From Juglans regia (taxonomy: Eukaryota; Streptophyta; Magnoliopsida; Fagales; Juglandaceae), in contig NC_049905.1 of assembly GCF_001411555.2 (NCBI RefSeq), forward strand, positions 14,012,586 to 14,076,585: a DNA stretch of 64,000 nt, written 5' to 3'. A program made the position numbers and the translations under genes. Positions within the stretch are counted from its first letter, which is position 1. Each line of letters opens with the position of its first letter. The notes below the pieces were generated by a model. The model was not told the origin of the DNA and did no database searches. It saw only the letters and a list, made by a program, of their open reading frames with translations. Below are positions 34,611-47,102 of the stretch, in pieces.

Positions 34611-37246
34611 TGTAACATACCAATTTTGGTTTTAGGGTATATAAGTAATTTTTCCTAGTAAATTTTTATTTTAGAATTTATATTATTATGATTATAGTTT
34701 TATTAGTATTTATATTTACTTTATCTTTATATTTTCTATTATAGTTGTTATTTAAAATTTGTTAGAGTTTGTTTTAATAAGGAATTCTAAGGTGTATCAG
34801 ATTATATTTACTTAAGATTTATTTGAAATTTAAAGTTTAATTTTTCCTCTAGTCACAGAACCCCATCACATTGTTAGCCTCTGTTTGAAAACTTCAAACC
34901 ACCAAACCCGTATATTTCTCTCCGTGATTTTGCTAACATTCTAGTGGAACACTAACTCTAGTGCCGAGTATTTTTTACACATGCACGTCTCCACTCTCTT
35001 GCACGTGCACGTTTCTACTCTTCTAGGGTTTCTCTAATTCTCTATCATCTACCATTATAAACGTGCTTACCCGTACATGAGAAGACAAACTTGTGAGCTG
35101 CGAAAAACCCCTGTTGCCGAACCAGTGCCATCGCCCCTTCTCCTCGGTAGCCACCTCAAGAGGCGCCGAACCTCTCTTCGACGACACAGAAGCCGCCAAC
35201 CCACAACCCCCGTCGAGCCACTCATTTCTCCGATAAGGCCTCGGCCGCCACAGCTCTCTCTCTCTCTCTTTTGGTTTCGTTTTACACTTCCTCTCTCTAA
35301 ACTCTCTCTCTCTTTCTCTCACTCGGTGCCGCACCACCATAGCAACCCCCAGTCGCGCTGCCGGCCACTCCCAGCCACCAGAACCGCCGTCGAGTTAGCC
35401 CCTCTCCCTCGGTGAGCTCCTCCATCGCAGACTCTTTCTCTCTCAACTCTCTGTTTTCCTTTTCATTTTAGCCATGTTTCGGATTCTAGAAAGAATCCGT
35501 AGGTCTTAATGGGCCATTGGGCCCTAGGCCTTGTGCGTTCGATGGGCTCATGTAGTATTGTTTTATGGGCCAGGTTTTGACTTTTACAAATTATAATAAT
35601 GTTTAAATGCACTTGTAATTTAAGTTGGGCTTGATCTTATTTTAATTTAATAATTGTTCTAGTGATTTTTATTGAATTTAATATTTCTGGTTGAGTAATT
35701 CTTTTTATTAAATAAATATATTAGACATGAGCCTATTTTTATAAGAAAATAGTTAAAGTAATTGAAAGGTGTTTTAAATTAGATTTAATCTTGTTTTAAT
35801 CCAACAACAGTTTTAGTAATTTTATTGGGCTTAATATGTTTAAAGGTTAGTTTTAATTAAATAAATAAACATATCAGTCATAGACTTATTTCATAAGAAA
35901 GTGTTTAAAGAATTGGAAATATGTTTTAAAGTATAATTTTAAGTATAATATTTTAGTTAATATTTCCTTTGTCAATTTAGTAAGATTTTAATAAAATTCT
36001 ATGTTAAGAATTTAATGGAATTTATTAAGTTTCTTATAAGATTTAAAAATTATATTGAGAAATGAAACTTAGTTTAAGAATTTAAGTTTTTGTGAATTAT
36101 TTTAAAATAGCTCGAGTATTTCTACTAAATTATAAATTAGTATTTTAAGTAATCTAAATACTAGGATTTATTAATTTTAGTGTTAAACAAAATATTTGTT
36201 TGACTATCTTTTAGAATTCCAAATTTAGTTAAGTATGATATTAGTATTTATTTATGTATTTCCAAACAATTTAGTGATAGTTATTTATTATATATAGGTC
36301 TCAAGTTACGAAGTATTATTCAGGAAGAAACGCTTCGAGGTAAGTAAATTTGATCACAAATTAGGTCATCACAGTTAGCTTATATGTATGTATTATTCAA
36401 GCCAGTTCATTAACAGCCATTATTTATGAACCGCTCATGTGCAAGCATGTCATCCAGCATAGCATACGATCATGTCATTCCGCATCATGTTTAAATTCAG
36501 AAATTATGATTTATGTATGTAATATGTCATGCATCTCATGTGTATAAGACACGTAAGCCATCTTAATTTCAAGTGTAAGATAAGTTCAGATCAGTTAATA
36601 AGATGGCCATTCAGATGCATGGTACTAATGCAGTTCAGTTTCAGGGTGGTGTGCAAGCCATGAACTCAGTCATTGTCCACCATAGTATGCTAGAATACTA
36701 TCAGCAGTTCCCCTTGCTGCAACGGGATGTGGGGCTGGTGCACAACCTTGCACACAGGGTCAAGTGTGTTGGCCAGTCAGATAAGTCAGATAAATTAGCA
36801 GTTAGTTCAGATAAACCAGTCATACATAGCATAAGCATCAGCATGAATAGTCATGAATTTTAAGCTCAGCATGAAAGTTCTTATGAAAATCTTATGTTTA
36901 TTACGTTTTCGTTGTGATAGATTTCTTACTGAGTCATCGACTCATTTTAGTTTATTTTCATGTTTTTAACCACCAAGGTGAAGATGATGATTACGAGCAC
37001 GCAAGCTAGGAGTAGAAGGAGCATTTTAGTTTTAGTTCAGACTTTCTAAAATAAAACGTCTTTTATGACATGAATTTATTCAGTTTATTCCTTTAATGTT
37101 TTTGGGAAGACAATTTTATTAGACCTTTTATTTCATAATAAATTACTTCAGTTTATTTTTCAATTATGAAATTAGAGAATCGCTTGCCGGGTTTATTTTC
37201 ATGAAAAATACGTGACACACCTAGCCTACAGGAAGGGGGTGTCACA
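34611..37246 (+). repeat. Tekay 5' LTR (2636 bp)
   Basis: TGTAACATACC to GGGGGTGTCACA. CT-rich, gene-like leader near 35240-35460, then a long AT-rich body. Small ORFs (35023-35415, 36603-36863) recur in the other LTR and show no known domain. Confidence 0.94.
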
Positions 37247-37249
37247 ATT

Positions 37250-37261
37250 TGGTATCAGAGC
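37250..37261 (+). other. Tekay primer-binding site
   Basis: TGGTATCAGAGC, exact complement of the plant initiator tRNA-Met 3' end, three bases after the LTR. Confidence 0.9.
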
Positions 37262-37495
37262 CGGTCGATTCTGTAGACTTTTCAAAAAAAAAAAAAAATT
37301 TTGTAAAATTTTTTTTGTTAAAGTTACCTAGGATGCTCCTAGCCTGCTCGCGAGTAATCAAGGTTTGTTTAGGGTTGAATACTTTATAGTTTTTACTAGT
37401 TAGAACCATCAGCGTAGTTTGTTTCCTTATCATTTTTTTTTTTACGTTCTTATCAAATACTAGATAATTGTTATTATGACATTTTGACGTAGATC

Positions 37496-38519
37496 ATGGC
37501 CCCCGGCACTAGAAATCACCCAACCCGAGAGGGATCTTCTGGATCTAACCAAAATGATAACCCAGACCATCTGGTCGCAGCTGCTACCCAATTCTTTCAA
37601 TCAATGGTTAGCGGCCAATTTATGGCGCCTAGAGCTCCACAAGCTGGTTGTACCTTGGAGCAATTTTCTCGTCAGCATCCTCCTACTTTCGATGGCAGAT
37701 TGAATTCCATGGATGTGGAAAGCTGGATTGAACGTATGGAGCAGATTTTTGAAGTGCTCTACTGCACGGATGATCAGAAGGTGAAATATGCCACTTACCA
37801 TTTGACTGACATGGCAAACAAGTGGTGGAAGTCGACTTGGGCTTTGGTTCAGCTGGAACTAGGGGAAGTAGTCCCCATTTCTTGGGAGCATTTCAAGAAA
37901 ATCTTTTTGGACCACTTTTTTCCACGAACTCTTCAGGAGTCGAGAGCTCGCCAATTTATGGATCTTACTCAAGGATCAATGACGGTAGCACAGTATGCTA
38001 CGACATTCATGGTACTTTCTCGTTTTGCTATTTACTTAATTCCAGATGAGGAAAAGAAGGCTGAAAAATTTGAGCGTGGACTGGATCGTAGGATTCGAGA
38101 ACGTGTCCGTACTCTCAGGATTCGGAGTTTCACAGAGCTAGTCACCCGAGCTACCATTGCTGAAGAAGACCTCCAAGAGAACATTGAGTACAACAACCAA
38201 AGGAAGCGCTAGCAACAGCAACAACTCCAAGCAGTGTCGCATAAGGACAAGAGGCCTCACATCATGAATCGTCAAGGACAACCACCAACAAGGCAAACTT
38301 ACCCCACGTGTGCAACATGTGGGAAACAACATTTGAGAAAGTGCATGTTTGGCCAGAACGTGTGTTTCAAGTGCAGGAAGCCAAACCATCTAGCTCGGGA
38401 CTGCCCAGTTAAGAAACCTGGGGAACCAGGTAGGAGCAGAGGACAGAAGACGCAGGCTACAGCGAGGGTTTATACCCTTACCCCTATTGATGTTGAAGCA
38501 TCAAATGATGTAGTCACAG
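37496..38519 (+). pseudogene. Tekay gag (capsid and zinc knuckle), one stop
   Basis: ATG at 37496 opens a 238-codon frame with the Retrotrans_gag core (residues ~60-200: FDGRLNSMDVESWIERMEQI, MANKWWKSTWAL, FPRTLQESRARQFMDL). A TAG at 38210-38212, in a Gln-rich stretch, stops it. The same frame continues to a CX2CX4HX4C zinc knuckle (CFKCRKPNHLARDC, 38363-38404) preceded by a further Cys pair. Gag forms the virus-like particle and binds RNA. Without splicing of the next segment the frame would end at 38707, giving Gag with a short unrelated tail. The stop makes this copy defective. Confidence 0.88.
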
Positions 38520-38613
38520 GTACCTTTCGTTTTCCTAAATTTAGATATCTTTATAGAACGATGAATAAATTGCATGATCCTGATAGCTCTAAGTTGTTAT
38601 GTCATTCATATAG
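38520..38613 (+). other. Candidate 94-bp spliceosomal intron between gag and pol (Tekay)
   Basis: Starts CAG|GTACCT and ends CATATAG|GC. A CTAA branch-like site (38589-38592) lies about 21 bp before the 3' end, in a T-rich stretch. Removal joins G (38519) with GC (38614-38615) as a Gly codon, so that VVTG is followed by TLSLFSVHSS, the normal lead-in to the protease. It also brings gag (frame of 37496) and pol (frame of 38616) into one frame. It is the only frame-changing event in 4.5 kb of coding sequence. The alternative is a chance insertion with matching ends. Confidence 0.6.
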
Positions 38614-41600
38614 GCACATTATCGTTGTTTTCAGTTCATTCCTCCATTTTATTCGACTCTGGTGCTACTCATTCTTTCATTTCAAATCATTATGCACCTT
38701 TGACTGAGAAGATACCTGAACCGCTAGAACCTTGTATGTCTGTTGCTACGCCCTCAGGGGATCATATTATTTGTGATTCTGTGCTAATTGGATGTCCGAT
38801 AGAGATTCAAGGGAGAATTCTACCTGCGGACTTAATCGTATTTAATATGTCCAGATTTGACGTGATTCTGGGAATGGATTGGTTATCCCAGAACCATGCC
38901 TGTGTGGATTGTTTTAATAAGAGAGTAGTCTTTAAATCCACAGATGGGGAGGAGTTTAGTTTTTAGTCAGTACGAGAAACTTCCCCTCCTCATGTAATCT
39001 CAGCTTTGCAGGCCACCCGACTTTTGAGACAAGGGTGCATGGGATTCCTGGCGAGTTTGATTTTACCACCAGAAGATGGACTCAAGATTGAAGACATAAA
39101 AGTAGTTAGAGATTTTAAAGATGTGTTTCCTGAAGATCTTCCAGGAGTACCTCAGGATAGAGAAGTTGTGTTCGTGATTGATCTCACTTCGGGAACGGCG
39201 CCTATATCTAAGGCACCCTACCGCATGGCTCCAGTTGAGTTGAGAGAACTCAAGGATCAATTACAAGAGTTACTAGAGAAAGGTTTCATACGCCCCAGTG
39301 TTTCTCCATGGGGTGCACCTATATTTTTCGTGAAGAAGAAAGATGGGTCTATGCGTTTATGTATTGACTACAGGGAGTTAAATAAAGTAACTATCAAGAA
39401 CAGATACCCTCTACCCCTGATAGACGACTTATTTGATCAACTTCAGGGAGCCCAAGTCTTTTCTAAGATAGATTTGCGATCCGGATACCACCAGTTGAAA
39501 GTTAAAGAGACAGATGTGCAGAAGACGGCTTTTCGAACACGATATGGACACTATGAATTTCTTGTTATGCCGTTTGGTCTAACTAATGCCCCCGCAGCTT
39601 TCATGGATCTTATGAATAGGGTATTCAAGAATTATTTGGACCAGTTTGTGATAGTTTTTATCGACGATATTCTCATTTATTCTCGGAGTAGTGCAGAGCA
39701 TGAAGAACATTTGAGGATTGCCCTTCAGACACTGAGAGAAAAGAAGTTGTATGCAAAATTTAAGAAATGCGAGTTTTGGTTGCACGAGATTTCCTTTTTG
39801 GGACATGTGGTATCAGCAAAAGGAATTTCAGTAGACCCAGCAACGATTAAGGCAGTGGTAAAATGGGTCAAGCCTAGTAATGTCAGTGAGGTACGAAGTT
39901 TCTTAGGCCTCGCTGGTTACTATAGAAGATTTATAGAGGGCTTTTCAAGTATTGCAGCTCCGATGACAAAGTTGACAAGAACGGATGAGAAGTTCATATG
40001 GACAGATGAGTGTGAAGACAGCTTCCAAGAATTGAAGAAAAGATTAGTGACAGCACCAGTTCTTGCAGTTCCTTCGGGAGATGGAGGATTTGTTATATAC
40101 AGTGATGCTTCACTAAAGGGTTTAGGTTGTGTTTTAATGCAGAATGGGAAGGTTATTTCATACGCTTCCTGACAACTAAAGAGTTATGAGCAGAATTACT
40201 CGACCCATGATCTGGAACTTGCAGCAGTGGTTTTTGCCTTGAAGATATGGAGACATTATCTTTATGGTGAAAAGTGCGAGATTTATACCGATCATAAGAG
40301 TCTGAAATATTTCTTCACACAGAAAGAGCTGAATATGAGACAACGGAGATGGTTGGAACTTCTGAAGGACTATGACTGCGATATTAACTACCATCCTGGT
40401 AAAGCAAACGTCGTGGCAGATGCACTTAGTCGAAAGTCATCCTCTTGCACTTTGGCTACAATGTTAACTCCTCAGAAGCATTTACTACTAGACATGGAGC
40501 GAGCTGGCATTGAGGTAATCCAGGACACTCAAGCTAAGATGAATAGTTTGACCCTAGGTTCAACATTGATAGATCAAATTAAGGTCGCTCAAGCTAGTGA
40601 TACGGAATTGATGAAGATTAAAGAGGAAATAGTTGAAGGTAAGAGACCTGATTTTCTAGTGTCAGATGATGGCACTTTGAGATTTAGAGGAAGATTATGT
40701 GTACCCAAGGATAGAGTAATCAAAGATTTGATCTTGAGAGAAGCTCATCGTTCACTCTACACAGTTCATCCGGGGAGCACCAAGATGTATCGGGATCTGA
40801 AACAACACTTTTGGTGGTGTGGGATGAAGTGAGAGATAGTGGCATATGTAGCATAATGTCTGAAATTTCAACAAGTTAAGGCAGAGCATCAGAGACCCTC
40901 AGGCACACTATAGCCACTCCCTATACCAGTGTGGACTTGGGATGAGATTGGGATGGACTTTGTTTCAGGGTTCCCGAAAGCATTAGGAGGTCAAGATGCA
41001 GCATGGGTGATTGTTGATCGACTATCAAAATCAGCCCATTTTATTCCCATTCAGATGACGTACTCTGTGGATAGACTGGCATAATTGTACGTTAGAGAGA
41101 TTGTTAGATTACATGGGATACCATCTAAGATCATCTCTGACAGAGATACCCGTTTCACTTTGGTTTTCTGGAGGAAGGAGTTGGGAACTCATTTGACCTA
41201 CAGCACGGCATTTCATCCTCAGACAGATGGTCAATCAGAAAGGACGATTCAGATCCTAGAAGATATGCTTAGAGCGTGCGTGATGGAATTTAAGGGTAGT
41301 TGGATTAAGTATCTACCCCTTATTGAGTTCGCTTATAATAACAGTTATCAGGAAAGTATTTAGGCAGCACCGTATGAAGTTCTCTATGGGCGTAAGTGTA
41401 GGTCACCTCTCTACTGGGATGAAGTAGGAGAGAGGAGGATTTTGGGACAAGAGATTATACAAGACATGTGTGAGAAAATATCAATTATTAGAAAGAAGCT
41501 CGCCATAGCACAAGAGCGACAAAAGAAATATGCCAACCAGAGACGACGAGAATTAGAGTTTGGTATAGAAGATAAAGTATTCTTGAAGGTTGCACCGATG

Positions 41601-41981
41601 AAAGGGGTAATGCGTTTTGGTAAAAAGGGGAAGCTAAGCCCAAGGTTCATAGGCCCCTTTGAGATCTTAGAAAGAATAGGTGCTGCATCCTACAGACTAG
41701 CACTTCCACCTCACTTATCGACATTGCATAACGTGTTTCATGTCTCTATGCTACGGAAGTATGCCCCAAATCCTGCACATGTTTTGGAGTATGAGCCACT
41801 TCAGATTCGAGACGACCTCAGCTATGAAGAAGTTCCAGTGAGAATATTAGCACAGAAGGCCCAAGTGCTACGACGCAGAACCATTCCAATGGTTAAAGTA
41901 CTTTGGAGTCACCACAACGAGAGAGAAGCCACTTGGGAACACGAAGAAGACATGAGAGAAAAATACCCTGACTTTTTTTAA
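38614..41981 (+). pseudogene. Tekay pol: protease, RT, RNase H, integrase, chromodomain; seven stops
   Basis: One frame throughout. Protease: D-S-G-A-T (38655 on) and [43 protein letters not shown] and catalytic F-I-D-D (39660-39668). RNase [15 protein letters not shown], then VVADALSRK. Integrase: zinc finger with the last Cys replaced (CLKFQQ), core Asp in IGMDFVSGFP and SDRDTRF, Glu in TDGQSERT. The chromodomain ends VKVLWSHHNEREATWEHEED. In-frame stops are at 38964, 40170, 40830, 40854, 40911, 41082 and 41361, before the natural stop at 41979. There are no indels. Chromodomains steer integration to marked heterochromatin. Confidence 0.92.
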
Positions 41982-42020
41982 ATCAAGGTACGTTCCATCT
42001 CGGGGACGAGATTTTCTTTT

Positions 42021-42030
42021 AGGGGGGGAG
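42021..42030 (+). other. Tekay polypurine tract
   Basis: AGGGGGGGAG three bases before the 3' LTR. Confidence 0.88.
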
Positions 42031-42033
42031 ATT

Positions 42034-44657
42034 TGTAACATACCAGTTTTGGTTTTAGGGTATATAAGTAATTTTTCGTAGTAAATTTTTATTTTAGAAT
42101 TTATATTATTATGATTATAGTTTTATTAGTATTTATATTTACTTTATCTTTATATTTTCTATTATAGTTGTTATTTAAAATTTGTTAGAGTTTGTTTTAA
42201 TAAGGAATTCTAAGGTGTATCGGATTATATTTACTTAAGATTTATTTGAAATTTAAAGTTTAATTTTTCCGCTAGTCACAGAACCCCATCACATTGTTAG
42301 CCTCTGTTTGAAAACTTCAAACCACCAAACCCGTATATTTCTCTCCGTGATTTTGCTAACATTCTAGTGGAACACTAACTCTAGTGCCGAGTATTTTTCT
42401 ACACATGCACGTCTTCACTCTCTTGCACGTGCACGTTTCTACTCTTCTAGGGTTTCTCTAATTCTCTATCATCTACCATTATAAACGTGCTTACCCGTAC
42501 ATGAGAAGACAAACTTGTGAGCTGCGAAAAACCCTTGTTGCCGAACCAGTGCCATCGCCCCTTCTCCTCGGTAGCCACCTCAAGAGGCGCCGAACCTCTC
42601 CTCGACGACACAAAAGCCGCCGACCCACAACCCCCGTCGAGCCACTCATTTCTCCGGTAAGGCCTCGGCCGCCACATCTCTCTCTCTCTCTCTTTTGGTT
42701 TCCGTTTTACACTTCCTCTCTCTAAACTCTCTCTCTCTTTCTCTCACTCGGTGCCGCACCACCATAGGAACCCCCAGTCGCGCCGCCGGCCACTCCCAGC
42801 CACCAGAACCGCCGTCGAGTTAGCCCCTCTCCCGCGGTGAGCTCCTCCATTGCAGACTCTTTCTCTCTCAACTCTCTGTTTTCCTTTTCATTTTAGCCAT
42901 GTTTCGGATTCTAGAAATAATCAGTAGGTCTTAATGGGCCATTGGGCCCTAAGCCTTGTGCGTTCGATGGGCTCATGTAGTATTGTTTTACGGGCCAGGT
43001 TTTAACTTTTACAAATTATAATAATGTTTAAATGCACTTGTAATTTAAGTTGGGCTTGATCTTATTTTAATTTAATAATTGTTCTAGTGATTTTTATTGA
43101 ATTTAAAATTTCTGGTTGAGTAATTCTTTTTATTAAATAAATATATTAGACATGAGCCTATTTTTATAAGAAAATAGTTAAAGTAATTGAAAGGTGTTTT
43201 AAATTAGATTTAATCTTGTTTTAATCGAACAACAGTTTTAGTAATTTTATTGGGCTTAATATGTTTAAAGGTTAGTTTTAATTAAATAAACATATTAGTC
43301 ATAGACTTATTTTATAAGTGTTTAAAGAATTGGAAATATGTTTTAAAGTATAATTTTAAGTCTAATATTTTAGTTAATATTTCCTTTGTCAATTTAGTAA
43401 GATTTTAATAAAATTCTATGTTAAGAATTTAATGGAATTTATTAAGTTTCTTATAAGATTTAATAATTATGTTGAGAAATGAAACTTAATTTAAGAATTT
43501 AAGTTTTTGTGAATTATTTTAAAATAGCTCGAGTATTTCTACTAAATTATAAATTAGTATTTTAAGTAATCTAAATACTATGATTTATTGATTTTAGTGT
43601 TAAACCAAATATTTGTTTGACTATCTTTTAGAATTCCAAATTTAGTTAAGGAAGATATTAGTATTTATTTATGTATTTCCAAACAATTTAGTAATAGTTA
43701 TATATTGTATATAGGTCTCAAGTTACGAAGTATTATTCAAGAAGAAACGCATCGAGGTAAGTAAATTTGATCATAAATTAGGTCATCACAGTTAGCTTAT
43801 ATGTATGTATTATTCAAGCCAGTTCATTAACAACCATTATTTATGAACCGCTCATGTGCAAGCATGTCATCCAGCATAGCATACGATCATGTCATTCCGC
43901 ATCATGTTTAAATTCAGAAATTATGATTTATGTATGTAATATGTCATGCATCTCATGTGTATAAGACACGTAAGTCATCTTAATTTCAAGTGTAAGATAA
44001 GTTCAGATCAGTTAATAAGATGGCCATTCAGATGCATGGTACCAATGCAGTTCAGTTTTAGGGTGGTGTGCAAGCCACGAACTCAGTCGTGGTCCACCAT
44101 AGTATGCTAGAATACTATCAGCAGTTCCCCTTGCTGCAGCGGGATGTGGGGCTGGTGCACAACCTTGCACACAGGGTCAAGTGTGTTGGCCAGTCAGATA
44201 AATCAATCAGTTAGTTCAGATAAACTAGTCATACATAGCATAAGCATCAGCATGAATAGTCATGAATTTTAAGTTCAGCATGAAAGTTCTTACGAAAATC
44301 TTATGTTTATTACGTTTTCGTTGTTATAGATTTCTTACTGAGTCATCGACTCATTTTAGTTTATTTTCATGTTTTTAACCACCCAGGTGAATATGATGAT
44401 TACGGGCAGGCAGGCCAGGAGTAGAAGCAGCATTTTAGTTTTAGTTCAGACTTTCTAAAATAAAACGTGTCTTTTATGACCTGAATTTATTCAGTTTATT
44501 CCTTTAATGTTTTTGGAAAGACAATTTTATTAGACCTTTTATTTCATAATAAATTACTTGAGTTTATTTTTCAATTATGAAATTAGAGAATCGCTTGATG
44601 GGTTTATTTTCATGAAAAATACATGACACACCTAGCCTACGGGAAGGGGGTGTTACA
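42034..44657 (+). repeat. Tekay 3' LTR (2624 bp)
   Basis: TGTAACATACC to GGGGGTGTTACA. A few small indels against the 5' LTR, for example near 43285-43320. Confidence 0.94.
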
Positions 44658-44662
44658 CTTTT

Positions 44663-46386
44663 TCACTCTTTCTTTTTTGATCACTCTCATTTTCACTCTT
44701 TCTTTTTTGAGCAACCTCACTTTTCAATTTCAGTTGGTCCTCATAGACCTGGCTTGGAGTTAAAGGAGCAAGCTTAATTGTTTTGCCCTCCTTTTCAAAG
44801 TTGTACATGTTCTTGAACCCATCATGTGTTACTCTCCTATCATACTGCCACGGCCTCCCCAACAAAATATGGCCCGCATGCATAGGCACAACATCACAAA
44901 GCACCTCATCCTGATACTTCCCAATAGAAAAAGTAACTAACACTTGTTTATCCACCCTAACCTCTCCACAATCATTCAACCACTGAATTTGTATGGTCTA
45001 GAGTGTTTTAAGGTTGGTAAATTCAATTTCCCAACCAAAGTAGTGCTAGCTACATTAGTACAACTCCCTCCATCAGTGATCATACTACATACCTTATTGT
45101 TGACATGGCATCTATTATGGAAAATATTCTCTCTCTGTTGCTCTGCATCATCCACCTTAATGTGTGCATTGAGAGCACGCCTGACAACAAGAAACTCACC
45201 TGTCACAAGGTATACCACTCCATCATTATCACTAGCATCAACCAACTCGGGCACCACATCACTATCATCCTCACTCTCAGTCATCACCTTCCCATTGTTA
45301 CGCATAATCATCACCCTCCTAATTGGACATTGAGAAGCGATGTGCCCTGAATCCAAACACTTAAAACATTTGATATCTCTATTCCGTGAAGGTTGGGATT
45401 CTACCTTGGGTTTGTTGCTAATTCCCTCATCTTTTCCCTTAGGTGGTTCGGTCTTTCTCTTTGTTTTAGCTGGATCATTCCTATCCCATTTTGATTTTCA
45501 AGAAGTGCTAGAAACCGAAGTGTACCTTGCTGTCCCTTTTCTCTTTAATTGCCTCTCCACCTTCATAGCCATGTGCACCATGTCCTCTATCTCCACATAA
45601 TGCTGCAATTCAATTACATTGGCTATGTCCCTATTCAAACCACTCAAAAATCAAGCCATGGTGGCCTCTCGGTCCTCCTCTACATTAGCCCGAATCATCG
45701 CCACCTCCATCTCCTTATGGTAATCCTCCACACTTCTAGACCCCTGTGTAAGATTTTGTAATTTCTGGTACAGGTCTCTATCGTAATGGCTAGGAACAAA
45801 TCTCCGCCTCATGAGAGCTTTCAACTCTCCCCATGTCTCTATAGGCCTCTCATAATTCCTCCACCTATTGGTCACTAATTGATCCCACCAAATAATAGCA
45901 TAATCAGTGAACTCAATTACCGCCAACTTCACTTTCTTCTCCTCAGAGTAATTTTGGCAATCAACACCAACTCTATTTTTTTCTCCCACTCTAGATAAAC
46001 CTCAGGGTCAGTTCTACCTTGGAAAGATGGTATTTTCATTTTGATGCTACCGAGGTCTCTATCTACACCGTCCCGACCCCTTAGATTCCCCTCAAGTCCT
46101 CTTTCATGCCTAACTTCTCTATTTCTACCCGACCCAATGTCAGATGCTAAATCTTCCTCATCCTCACCATCTCCTTCATTCTCATACTGATTTTCAACTC
46201 TATGCTCACGTCGCCTCCTATCCCTCCTACCTTGTAGATTTATAATCGCTGCTTCTTGATGATCCATCATATCCCTCACTTCACCCAACACCAAGTTCAA
46301 CCGCTCAAACTGTTGTTGCATTGCTTGGAACACAAATGATAAGTTATCTGCTCTCCCCTTGGTGATGCGCTACTCCGATGAGACAT
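44663..46386 (-). pseudogene. Element E gag and protease, frameshifted
   Basis: Read from the start near 46386 (MSHRSS). There is a frame break close to the start, then 46333-45929 (MFQAMQQQFERLNLVLGEVRD, basic and acidic stretch, MKIPSFQGRTDPEVYLEWEK), a break near 45960, and 45989-45651 with the Gag core (KLAVIEFTDYAIIWWDQL, RRRFVPSHYDRDLYQKLQNL). Past a Lys-rich linker is a CX2CX4HX4C knuckle (CFKCLDSGHIASQC, near 45330-45371) and an acidic segment. The protease (45356-44976) keeps D-G-G (MITDGGSCTNVAS). Frame 44979-44653 continues HILLGRPWQYDRRV into the spacer, where the Tekay element sits. It shows what the shorter family members have lost. Confidence 0.82.
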
Positions 46387-46769
46387 TATCAGGTGCTACA
46401 CAAAAGAATGTTAGTGGCAAAAAAGGTAAACCTCACACACTCTCTTACGTGTTTACACTCGAATAATGACACTCCACTCGTGTTTCACTCTTAATTGGCT
46501 TTTTTTTTTATAACAGTCTCACACTCTCTTGCATTTTACCTCAAGAGTATTCCCACTCAAGTTCTTCAAGAACTAATTGACTCAATCAAGACAAAGCAAC
46601 CTTGTTTTATCCCAACTGGTAATTAGGTCCAAGAATCAAGAACAAGAGAAACACGGAAGTAATGAAAAAAAAAATGGCATGTGAATCAAGGAAATTATAC
46701 GAATGAAACAGTAACTATAAGACAAGATACCAACTAGAATCATCCCCTTTGATGATAAGGCTCAAGAAA

Positions 46770-46850
46770 AAATCTGGAATTTTTTTTTTTTTTCACGAAT
46801 TTTTTTTTTCCATTCTTTTCTTTTCTTTTATTTTCCTTTCACCAACTGAT
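46770..46850 (-). repeat. A/GAAAA-rich tract in the element E leader
   Basis: Long T-runs and TTTTC repeats on the plus strand, at the leader position of the GAAAA tracts in the other copies. Confidence 0.75.
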
Positions 46851-47102
46851 TTAATCACAATCAAGAATAAGCATTTGAGAAAACCCTAACAATAACTCAA
46901 AAACCCTAGGGCAAGTGATATACGGCAGCCCCTAGAACAATGAATTTCAGCAACCCTAACAATAGTGAAGAAATCTGCTAGCCACCACTATTTTTTTTTT
47001 CTTTTTGTAATCAATTCTAGAACAATGAAGCCCTAGAATTAAATATGCGAGAAATAAAAGATAGAATTAGACCTGATTGGAAATCTGGCTCTGAATATCA
47101 AA

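Larger units (their letters stand above)
34611..44657 (+). mobile_element. Tekay/Del-type chromovirus, full length, nested in element E
   Basis: 10,047 bp with a perfect 5-bp duplication CTTTT (34606-34610 and 44658-44662). LTRs of 2636 and 2624 bp, initiator-Met PBS, polypurine tract. Domain order is Gag, protease, RT, RNase H, integrase, chromodomain, which with the long LTRs points to Tekay/Del. I count four substitutions in the first ~300 bp of the LTR pair. Coding is broken by eight in-frame stops, plus one 94-bp GT...AG segment that shifts the frame. Confidence 0.95.

Noticed and set aside
35023..35415. ORFs on both strands in the Tekay LTR leader (112 and 105 codons)
   Set aside because: They recur in the 3' LTR with changes, lie in low-complexity CT-rich sequence and match nothing known.
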